A stretch of 11,041 bases of DNA, taken from positions 1-11,041 of the forward strand of contig JBOHTO010000006.1 in the NCBI GenBank assembly GCA_050733695.1. The letters run 5' to 3'. The first letter of the stretch is position 1; the number at the start of each line of letters is the position of its first letter. The stretch is from JBOHTO01 sp050733695 (GTDB lineage Bacteria; Gemmatimonadota; Gemmatimonadetes; Gemmatimonadales; Gemmatimonadaceae). The notes below the pieces were generated by a model that was not told where the DNA came from, searched no databases, and saw only the letters and a list, made by a program, of their open reading frames with translations. Of this stretch, positions 6,783 through 11,041 are shown piece by piece. A program made the position numbers and the translations under genes.

Positions 6783-7706
6783 ATGGCGAAGGCGAAGACA
6801 CGGACGACACGGAAGAAGGGCGGCGCGAGCGCCGAGACGGATGTGCGCAAGCCGCAGCCGCCCTTCCCCGCGCAGCACCAGCGGAAGCCAGGCCTCGAGA
6901 CGAAGCTGCGCCCTCGACCGGCTTACGAAGCGCCGCGCTACGCCGGTTCCGGAAAGCTCGACGGCAAGGTCGCGCTCATCACCGGCGGCGATTCCGGGAT
7001 CGGGCGAGCGGTCGCGGTTTTGTACGCCCGCGAGGGCGCGGATGTCGCGATCGCGTTCCTCGCCGAAGAGAAGGTCGATGCCGAGGAAACGCGGAAAGCA
7101 GTGGAGCGAGAAGGGCGTCGCTGCCTGCTCCTGCCAGGAGATGTGAGCGACCCCGAGTTCTGTCGCGCCGCGGTGAAGCGTACAGTCGACCAGCTCGGGC
7201 GTATGGACGTTCTTGTAAACAATGCGGCGTATCAGCAGCATCGCGAATCGCTGGATGCGATCTCCGACGAGCAGTGGGACCGCACATTCAGAACGAACAT
7301 CTACGGATATTTCTACATGGCCAGGGCCGTGCTGAGGCACATGGAGCACGGGGGAGCGATAGTTAACTGCGGGTCGATCACGGGCTTGCAGGGGAGCGGG
7401 CAGCTTCTGGACTACTCGTCGACGAAGGGCGCGATACATGCCTTCACCAAGTCGCTCGCGCAGAACCTGGTCGAGCGCCGCATACGCGTGAACTGCGTCG
7501 CGCCGGGCCCCGTCTGGACCCCGCTCAACGTCGCTGACAAGCCCGCGAAGAAGGTGGCGAAGCACGGGGAATCGCAGCCATACGGGCGCCCTGCCCAACC
7601 CGAGGAGATTGCTCCGGCGTTCGTGTACTTCGCATCCGAAGTCGATTCCGGCTATGTCACAGGAGAAGTGCTCACACTGCTCGGCGGGGAGACGACCGCT
7701 GGTTGA
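6783..7706 (+). CDS. Short-chain dehydrogenase/reductase, YghA/YhdF type
   Basis: A 307-residue NAD(P)-dependent oxidoreductase of the SDR family. A Lys/Arg-rich head (1-25) is followed by the extension typical of this subgroup (PPFPAQHQRKPG at 26-37, then Y-A-G-S-G-K-L). Rossmann motifs come next: TGGDSGIG (67-74) for the dinucleotide, GDVSD (119-123), NNAA (146-149), catalytic Ser198, Tyr211 and Lys215 (YSSTK), and PGPVWTP (241-247). The C-terminus LLGGETTAG is also typical. Substrates of this subgroup are poorly known; relatives are general-stress proteins in E. coli (YghA) and Bacillus (YdaD, YhdF). I start at 6783, where AGGAGA lies about 10 nt upstream; in-frame ATGs at 6714 and 6762 are less likely. 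A DUF2231 membrane protein and a KGG-repeat protein follow, suggesting a stress-response group. Confidence 0.93.
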   Translation: MAKAKTRTTRKKGGASAETDVRKPQPPFPAQHQRKPGLETKLRPRPAYEAPRYAGSGKLDGKVALITGGDSGIGRAVAVLYAREGADVAIAFLAEEKVDAEETRKAVEREGRRCLLLPGDVSDPEFCRAAVKRTVDQLGRMDVLVNNAAYQQHRESLDAISDEQWDRTFRTNIYGYFYMARAVLRHMEHGGAIVNCGSITGLQGSGQLLDYSSTKGAIHAFTKSLAQNLVERRIRVNCVAPGPVWTPLNVADKPAKKVAKHGESQPYGRPAQPEEIAPAFVYFASEVDSGYVTGEVLTLLGGETTAG

Positions 7707-7816
7707 AGAGACAGTTCCCGCCGGGTCCGGACGCGCGCGAGCGCCCGGTGACAGTCCATTGCTTCGCGACCACGCCCCCCCCTCACGCGCGGGGCAACCA
7801 CGCGACCGGAGGAGCC

Positions 7817-8347
7817 ATGCAGAGCAAGGCGAGACTTTTCGGGCATCCCATCCATCCCATGCTGATCGTGTACCCGTTGGGCCTGTTCGGCACGGCGGTG
7901 GTGTTCGACATCATCTACTTCTTCACGGGACAGGCAGGGGCGGCAGTGACGAGCTACTGGATGATCGCGGCCGGCGTGGTCGGCGGTCTCGCCGCCGCGG
8001 TTTTCGGCACCATCGACTGGATCGCGATCCCGAAGGGCACGCGCGCGAAGAAGCTCGGCGCGTGGCACGGCATCGGGAATGTGGTCGTCGTCGCGTTGTT
8101 CGCCGCGAGCTGGTTTGCCCGCGGTGACTATCACCTCGCGACGCCGGTGAGCGCGATGGTCCTGGGGATAATCGGCGTGGCCATCGCGGTGGTGACGGGG
8201 TGGATGGGCGGAGAGCTGGTGGACCGGCTCGGCGTCGGCGTTGATGAGGGCGCGCACGTGAACGCGCCGAGCTCCCTCTCGGGTCGTCCTGCCCGCGAGC
8301 AGCATACGACAGCGGGATCGACAGCGGGACCGACAGTGCGGAGCTGA
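7817..8347 (+). CDS. DUF2231 integral membrane protein
   Basis: A 176-residue protein with four predicted membrane helices at about 13-36, 46-70, 84-100 and 110-132. The DUF2231 signature GHPIHPMLIVYPLG (9-22) carries His10 and His13 at the first membrane border. Other conserved spots are IDW (66-68), WHGIGN (83-88) and GWMGGELV (128-135). The histidines and their membrane position suggest metal or haem binding, but no function is established for the family. The C-terminal 35 residues are a soluble tail ending in short TAGS/TAGP repeats. The ATG at 7817 is preceded by GGAGG with a 4-nt gap; the frame is open further upstream but without family features. It lies 110 bp after the dehydrogenase on the same strand. 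Confidence 0.9.
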   Translation: MQSKARLFGHPIHPMLIVYPLGLFGTAVVFDIIYFFTGQAGAAVTSYWMIAAGVVGGLAAAVFGTIDWIAIPKGTRAKKLGAWHGIGNVVVVALFAASWFARGDYHLATPVSAMVLGIIGVAIAVVTGWMGGELVDRLGVGVDEGAHVNAPSSLSGRPAREQHTTAGSTAGPTVRS

Positions 8348-8360
8348 TCCCCCGCTGTCG
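8307..8360 (+). repeat. 12-bp tandem repeat forming a hairpin across the stop codon
   Basis: CGACAGCGGGAT (8307-8318) and CGACAGCGGGAC (8319-8330) are consecutive near-identical units, with a third degenerate one at 8331-8342. CCCGCTGTCG at 8351-8360 is the exact reverse complement of the first ten bases of either unit. An RNA hairpin with a 10-bp stem can therefore form around the DUF2231 stop codon (8345-8347). No T-run follows, so this is a possible mRNA stabiliser or factor-dependent stop, not a standard terminator. Confidence 0.55.
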
Positions 8361-8457
8361 CCTGACGGTGGGACTCGCCGGTCCGCGAACGCGCGGGCCT
8401 GCGAGTTGCACGGGGCGATCGGTGAGATGGCGCAGCCGGTGCGACCGTCCGGCGCGC

Positions 8458-8474
8458 ACGTTCGCGGAGAACGT
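8458..8474. promoter_or_regulatory. Inverted repeat upstream of the KGG-repeat gene, possible operator
   Basis: ACGTTC (8458-8463) and GAACGT (8469-8474) are perfect 6-bp arms around GCGGA. It lies 56 bp ahead of the KGG-repeat start, where a regulator could act, and TAGAT (8513-8517) between it and the ribosome binding site could be part of a -10. The repeat is short, so it could be chance in GC-rich DNA. Confidence 0.3.
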
Positions 8475-8530
8475 TGTTGGGAAGCTGGTGGCGCGATCGA
8501 CACACCCGACGATAGATGGGGGAGGATCCA

Positions 8531-8788
8531 ATGGAACGCGAAGGTAGAAGCAGGCGCGGCTTCGCATCGATGGACAGGGAGAAGCAGCGTGAGATAGCAC
8601 GCAAGGGCGGGAAGGCAGCGCACGCGAAGGGAACGGCGCACGAGTTCAGCCCCGAGGAGGCGCGCCGCGCGGGGAGAAAGGGCGGCGAGGTCGTGAGCCG
8701 CGACCGCGACTACATGGCGGAGATCGGTCGGCGCGGTGGCGAAGCGCGAGGTGAGAACAGGCTGGGCGGCATCGAGATCATGGAGTAG
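8531..8788 (+). CDS. KGG-repeat stress protein (YciG family)
   Basis: An 85-residue, very basic and hydrophilic protein built from about three copies of the KGG (stress-induced acidophilic repeat) motif. The first unit runs RGFASMD..K.REIARKGGKA (KGG at 25-27), the second FSPEEARRAGRKGGE (KGG at 50-52) and the third MAEIGRRGGEARGE (RGG at 68-70). The segment AHAKGTAHEFS between units is highly typical. Members such as E. coli YciG are induced by general stress or stationary phase, and the repeats are thought to be largely unstructured; the molecular role is unknown. The start at 8531 follows GGAGGA by 4 nt, better than the ATG at 8516. It follows a YghA-type dehydrogenase and a DUF2231 membrane protein, consistent with a stress regulon. 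Confidence 0.93.
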   Translation: MEREGRSRRGFASMDREKQREIARKGGKAAHAKGTAHEFSPEEARRAGRKGGEVVSRDRDYMAEIGRRGGEARGENRLGGIEIME

Positions 8789-8819
8789 ACAGCGCGGGTA
8801 TGATCCCGCCGGGAGGCGT

Positions 8820-8850
8820 TGTCATTCCAGCGAGAGCGGGAATCCATTTT
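8820..8850. repeat. Dispersed palindromic repeat copy 2
   Basis: TGTCATTCCAGCGAGAGCGG, continuing GAATCCATTTT, is close to the common intergenic repeat GTCATTCCCGCGAAAGCGGG-AATCCA and is in opposite orientation to the degenerate copy at 2372-2410. It lies in the 95-bp gap between the convergent KGG-repeat and dehydratase genes, where its stem could serve both as 3' mRNA end structures. Confidence 0.7.
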
Positions 8851-8883
8851 CGCCTTTGTGAGCGCGCATCACCCGGGCGGCGG

Positions 8884-9840
8884 TCAACTCACGATCTGTT
8901 TCAGTATCGTACTGTCGATGTTGCCGCCGCTCACGACGATGACGATGGGCGCCGGCAGCTCGGCGTAGCGCTGCTCGAGCACCGCGGCGACGCCCACCGC
9001 GCCCGCACCCTCCGCGACGATCGCTTCATGGCCAACGAGCCACGCGATCGCGCGGGCGATCTCCGTCTCCTCCAGCATCACGATCCCGTCCAGGCCGCGC
9101 CGCCCGATCTCGAGCGCTTCGCCGTCGATCTGACCGGCCAGCCCATCGGCGAGCGTCGGCTCACTGTCGATTGCAACGAGCTGGCCCGCTGCGAGCGAGC
9201 GCGCCATCGCGGCGGTCTTCACGCTCTGGGCGCCGAGTATGCGCACGTGAGGAGCCTCAGCCCGGAGCAACCCGGCGCATCCGCCGAGCAGCCCCGCGCC
9301 ACCGACCGGCAGCACCACCGACGCGACCGAGGGCAGGTCCTCGACGATCTCGAGTGCGACGGTGCCCTGTCCCGCGAGCAGCGTGTCACCCAGGCACGGA
9401 TTGATGAACGACAGCTTCTGCTCGGCGGCGTGACGCTTCGCTGCCGTCATCGCGGCGTCGTAGTCCGGTTGCCCGTCGTCCACCTCTGCGCCGTAGCCGG
9501 CGATCCCGCGCTTCTTGATCTCGGGCGCGGCGCGGGGGACGAATATCCGCGCCGGAATGCCGAAGTGGTGGGCGGCGACCGCGACGCCGAGGCCATGATT
9601 CCCGGCCGACGACGCGACGACTCCGCGGGCGCGAACATCGGCGGGCAGCGAGGCGATTGCATTGAAGGCGCCTCTGATCTTGAAGGAGCCGGTGTCCTGC
9701 TCGGTCTCGAGCTTGAGATGCACGTCGCCGCGCACGATCTCGCTGAGACTTCGGGAGTGGCGGAGGGGCGTACGTCGGGCGACGCCCTCGATGCGGCTGG
9801 CGGCGGCGCGGATCTCGGCTGGCGTCGGGAGGGGAGGCAT
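8884..9840 (-). CDS. PLP-dependent threonine/serine dehydratase
   Basis: A 318-residue fold-type II pyridoxal-phosphate enzyme. It probably deaminates L-threonine to 2-oxobutanoate, or L-serine to pyruvate, in the cytoplasm. Motifs in order: TPLRHS near the N-terminus (24-29), TGSFKIRGA with the PLP lysine Lys54, SSAGNHGLGVA (77-87) for the substrate carboxylate, PVGGAGLLGG (178-187) for the PLP phosphate, and SGGN (304-307) near the end. Length matches the short form without the C-terminal regulatory ACT domains of biosynthetic IlvA, so it is closer to catabolic TdcB or to serine racemase-like enzymes; the exact substrate cannot be fixed from motifs. SSAGNHGLG differs slightly from the commoner SSGNHAQG. 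The ATG at 9840 lies 7 nt after a TATACT box. The gene is convergent with the KGG-repeat gene and divergent from the tRNA. Confidence 0.92.
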   Translation of the reverse strand: MPPLPTPAEIRAAASRIEGVARRTPLRHSRSLSEIVRGDVHLKLETEQDTGSFKIRGAFNAIASLPADVRARGVVASSAGNHGLGVAVAAHHFGIPARIFVPRAAPEIKKRGIAGYGAEVDDGQPDYDAAMTAAKRHAAEQKLSFINPCLGDTLLAGQGTVALEIVEDLPSVASVVLPVGGAGLLGGCAGLLRAEAPHVRILGAQSVKTAAMARSLAAGQLVAIDSEPTLADGLAGQIDGEALEIGRRGLDGIVMLEETEIARAIAWLVGHEAIVAEGAGAVGVAAVLEQRYAELPAPIVIVVSGGNIDSTILKQIVS

Positions 9841-9847
9841 CGGGACA

Positions 9848-9853
9848 AGTATA
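9848..9853 (-). promoter_or_regulatory. Probable -10 box of a leaderless dehydratase promoter
   Basis: On the minus strand TATACT is followed by 7 nt (TGTCCCG) and the ATG at 9840. There is no Shine-Dalgarno and no clear -35 element. Confidence 0.5.
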
Positions 9854-9882
9854 AGCCGAATGAGCGCGACCGCTCGGTCCGC

Positions 9883-9916
9883 GGGCGGGGGGCGGGGGCG
9901 GGGGGCGGGGGGTGGG
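9883..9916 (+). repeat. G-run tract, potential G-quadruplex
   Basis: Six consecutive runs of three or more G, separated by single C or T bases, lie 43-76 bp upstream of the dehydratase start. The tract satisfies the standard four-run quadruplex pattern with one-base loops. The G-rich strand is the template strand for the dehydratase, so an effect on its transcription is possible. It may also be simple low-complexity drift. Between this tract and the tRNA promoter (9917-10032) I see no gene. Confidence 0.6.
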
Positions 9917-10032
9917 ACGTTGCGCCGCCGGGGTGGTTACGCGGTGCGGCGCACGGTCGTCCCATGCACGGTGGAACCAGCGCGCGTCTCCGATGATAAG
10001 TGAATGCGGATTCGGACGTTGGGCGATGGCAC

Positions 10033-10060
10033 TTGACTCCACGCGTGAAGGCGTTAGCTT
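10033..10060 (+). promoter_or_regulatory. Promoter of the tRNA-Ala transcript
   Basis: TTGACT (10033-10038) and TAGCTT (10055-10060) are separated by 16 bp and resemble sigma70-type -35 and -10 boxes. Transcription would start near 10067, giving a leader of about 90 nt before the tRNA. The -10 again follows the TANNNT pattern of the leaderless boxes in this window. Confidence 0.6.
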
Positions 10061-10075
10061 ACGTTTCGTGAGCGC

Positions 10076-10158
10076 GCGGCCCCACGTGGAGCGGGGCCGC
10101 TTCGCTATCGACCCGTGTGCGACGGGTGAGTGATCTCCCATCGCACGTGTGTCGTGCG
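10076..10158 (+). other. Hairpin-rich leader of the tRNA transcript
   Basis: Three stems lie in a row: GCGGCCCC (10076-10083) with GGGGCCGC (10093-10100), a perfect 8-bp stem with a 9-nt loop; ACCCGT (10111-10116) with ACGGGT (10122-10127); and CGCAC (10142-10146) with GTGCG (10154-10158). The last shares its final G with tRNA position 1. The leader is removed from the mature tRNA, presumably by RNase P; the stems may guide processing. The first stem has only TTCGCT after it, so it is a poor terminator. Confidence 0.5.
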
Positions 10159-10230
10159 GGGCTGTAGCTCAGCTGGGAGAGCGCTGCAATCGCACTGCAG
10201 AGGTCAGGGGTTCGATCCCCCTCAGCTCCA
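10158..10230 (+). tRNA. tRNA-Ala (anticodon CGC)
   Basis: A complete 73-nt cloverleaf. Acceptor GGGGCTG pairs with CAGCTCC and includes G3:U70, the main alanine identity pair. The D arm is GCTC/GAGC with loop AGCTGGGA; the anticodon stem is CTGCA/TGCAG with loop ATCGCAC; the variable region is AGGTC; the T arm is AGGGG/CCCCT with loop TTCGATC; the discriminator is A. Anticodon CGC (10191-10193) reads GCG codons, useful in a GC-rich genome. Positions 32 and 38 are A and C, an unusual combination. CCA is not encoded, so it must be added after 3' processing. It stands alone behind its own promoter, with an intrinsic terminator 141 bp downstream. Confidence 0.95.
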
Positions 10231-10275
10231 TGAATTGATACGGAATCACTCTCGCGTGGCATGTAGTTCGAGACA

Positions 10276-10343
10276 GGGAAGTTGCCCGCCGCCGATCGGT
10301 AGGACGTAGAGTTCCAATGACGGCGCGCGTGGCAAATCTTCCC
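10276..10343 (+). ncRNA. Structured RNA segment between tRNA-Ala and its terminator
   Basis: GGGAAG-TTGCC (10276-10286) pairs with GGCAA-AT-CTTCCC (10331-10343), an 11-bp stem with a 2-nt bulge. Just inside it, CGCCG (10287-10291) pairs with CGGCG (10321-10325). The segment lies in the 140 nt between the tRNA end and a strong intrinsic terminator, so it is very likely transcribed. It may be an ordinary tRNA 3' trailer or a separate small RNA cut from the tRNA transcript. It does not match tmRNA, SRP RNA, RNase P RNA or 6S RNA features that I could recognise, and no open reading frame is convincing. Confidence 0.35.
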
Positions 10344-10370
10344 CCTCGCGCTTCAAACTCGCGGGTTCAG

Positions 10371-10399
10371 CGCCACGGACTATTGTTCGTGGCGTTTTT
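10371..10399 (+). terminator. Intrinsic terminator of the tRNA transcript
   Basis: CGCCACGGAC (10371-10380) pairs with GTTCGTGGCG (10385-10394), allowing one G-U pair, around a TATT loop. TTTTTCTT follows at once. This is a textbook rho-independent terminator on the plus strand; the reverse strand lacks a T-run. Confidence 0.9.
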
Positions 10400-10845
10400 C
10401 TTGTGGGCCAGCATGGATGGTGGCCCGAGGTGGGAGACGTCCCGGTGACGGGCCGGTACCCATCCTGAGGGCCTTACCTTCGAGCGGTCGCCAGCGTCTT
10501 CACGTGGGGCGGCATGCACTTGCTCAAGGGCGACTCTGCCGGGAGCACCGACTTCGAGGTGCTGAAATGCCTGGTGATCCTGCCGAATCCACCGTGCGAC
10601 ACTCACGATACGAAGCGGATGTACCATGAAAAATGGGCTCTCAATACGGGATTATCATGGTACATTGGCCTTCGTGATGATCACCCGAACGGCGATTCTC
10701 GACCGCGTCAACCCCGCCCTTCCTGCCCGCGGGCCGGCACTCGGCACGCGACGCCCGCCATCACAATCGGTCCCACGCGATTGAAGCAGCTATCGCCCGA
10801 GCAGAGGAGAATGCCACAATTCTGACCGAACACCGCCCTGCGCTC
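10400..10845. other. Long spacer without a convincing gene
   Basis: Open frames exist on both strands, but none shows a family motif, ribosome binding site or codon pattern like its neighbours. The stretch 10616-10665 is clearly more AT-rich than its surroundings and holds a long inverted repeat. A possible 35-codon reading frame (ATG 10677 to stop 10782-10784, or GTG at 10674) follows a TACATT box (10661-10666) but is unsupported otherwise. GAGGAG with an ATG right after it (10811) leads only to a four-codon frame MPQF, which may be a tiny leader before the next gene. Confidence 0.4.
10611..10674. repeat. Long imperfect inverted repeat in AT-rich pocket
   Basis: ATGTACCATGA (10619-10629) and TCATGGTACAT (10655-10665) are perfect 11-bp inverted arms. 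Further out, CGAAG (10611-10615) and CTTCG (10670-10674) pair as well. The centre is 25 bp and contains no repeat of its own. This could be a pair of operator half-sites around a promoter, a stem-loop RNA, or the ends of a small degenerate mobile element; no target duplication is visible. Confidence 0.55.
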
Positions 10846-11041
10846 GTGCGCCCGCAGTCCACGCGCACCCGCCTCTCTCTCGCGTTTGCCCTGCTCACGA
10901 CTCTGGCCACGATGGGTTGTGCCGGTGCACGAGCGACGCCAGCGGATGATCGGTCGGACCCGGGCGACGGCTCAGCGACCAGCATCGATCATCCCGCGTC
11001 CGATGTCACGGCCTTCGTCGGCGTGAGCGTGATCCCGATGG
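10846..11041 (+). CDS. Probable exported amidohydrolase, N-terminal part only
   Basis: The frame runs off the right edge after 65 codons. From the GTG at 10846 it reads a basic n-region (RPQSTRTR), a hydrophobic core LSLAFALLTTLA and a lipobox-like TMGC (Cys25), then a Ser/Asp-rich linker and AFVGVSVIPM at the very end. That last phrase is typical of the first strand of metal-dependent amidohydrolases of the imidazolonepropionase-like group, where 'D' and a line such as 'DQTVVVRDGRI' usually follow. The enzyme would be exported and lipid-anchored. No ATG occurs in this frame after the stop at 10678-10680 except at 10912, which would cut the signal peptide; GTG is therefore the best start, although it lacks a Shine-Dalgarno. 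Lipobox is imperfect (Met at -2). Confidence 0.6.
   Translation, partial: MRPQSTRTRLSLAFALLTTLATMGCAGARATPADDRSDPGDGSATSIDHPASDVTAFVGVSVIPM

Noticed and set aside
10076..10106. First leader hairpin as a terminator before the tRNA
   Set aside because: The stem is strong, but only TTCGCT follows rather than a T-run, and a tRNA lies directly downstream of the promoter.
10158..10230. Reading the tRNA anticodon as GCA (Cys)
   Set aside because: That would shift the loop so that position 33 is not U. The discriminator is A rather than U, and G3:U70 marks alanine.
10514..10825. 103-codon plus-strand frame after the tRNA terminator
   Set aside because: No ribosome binding site, no family resemblance, and it crosses the inverted repeat and ends under the next gene's leader. 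The minus-strand frame at 10367-10627 covers the terminator and is equally unconvincing.
10158..11041. Integrated element at the tRNA-Ala gene
   Set aside because: No direct repeat of the tRNA 3' end and no integrase frame is visible downstream within the window.
1..11041. CRISPR array or defence system
   Set aside because: No regularly spaced direct repeats and no nuclease, helicase, toxin-antitoxin or reverse transcriptase motifs were found.

Overview
The window is GC-rich chromosomal DNA of ordinary gene density, with genes on both strands. It looks like a member of the Gemmatimonadota or a close relative. This is an inference from high GC, several small lipoproteins, DUF2203 and DUF4015 proteins, and a TANNNT box sitting 7-8 nt ahead of several start codons. 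No phage, plasmid, insertion sequence or CRISPR array is visible. The one RNA gene I can name with confidence is a tRNA-Ala(CGC).

Left part (1-4153). Two DUF1801 proteins, the first cut by the window edge, flank a short headless DUF1801 remnant. They converge on a minus-strand lipoprotein with a DUF4015 putative glycoside hydrolase domain (896-2179). A 343-bp divergent spacer holds a dispersed palindromic repeat and a promoter. It is followed by an unrecognised lipoprotein (2523-3665), whose stop overlaps the start of a hotdog-fold acyl-CoA thioesterase (3662-4153).

Middle part (4154-8788). A small beta-rich lipoprotein (4395-4850) precedes a DUF2203 protein (4946-5362) and a short conserved-looking protein (5381-5689). 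The latter overlaps tail-to-tail with ribonuclease Z (5605-6651, minus). Divergent from rnz is a plus-strand group with good Shine-Dalgarno sequences: a YghA-type short-chain dehydrogenase, a DUF2231 membrane protein and a YciG-type KGG-repeat protein. These three look like a general stress or envelope-maintenance set.

Right part (8789-11041). A second copy of the dispersed palindrome lies between convergent genes. Next come a minus-strand PLP-dependent threonine/serine dehydratase, a G-run tract, and a tRNA-Ala(CGC) gene with its own promoter, a hairpin-rich leader, a structured trailer and a strong intrinsic terminator. About 445 bp follows with no convincing gene; it contains a near-perfect long inverted repeat. 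The window ends inside a probable secreted amidohydrolase lipoprotein.

The strongest structural observation is that four genes carry a TANNNT hexamer exactly 7-8 nt before ATG, which predicts leaderless mRNAs. The stress-type genes instead have Shine-Dalgarno leaders. I saw no clear new defence or mobile system. The best candidates for something undescribed are the structured RNA segment between the tRNA and its terminator, and the inverted repeat at 10611-10674.
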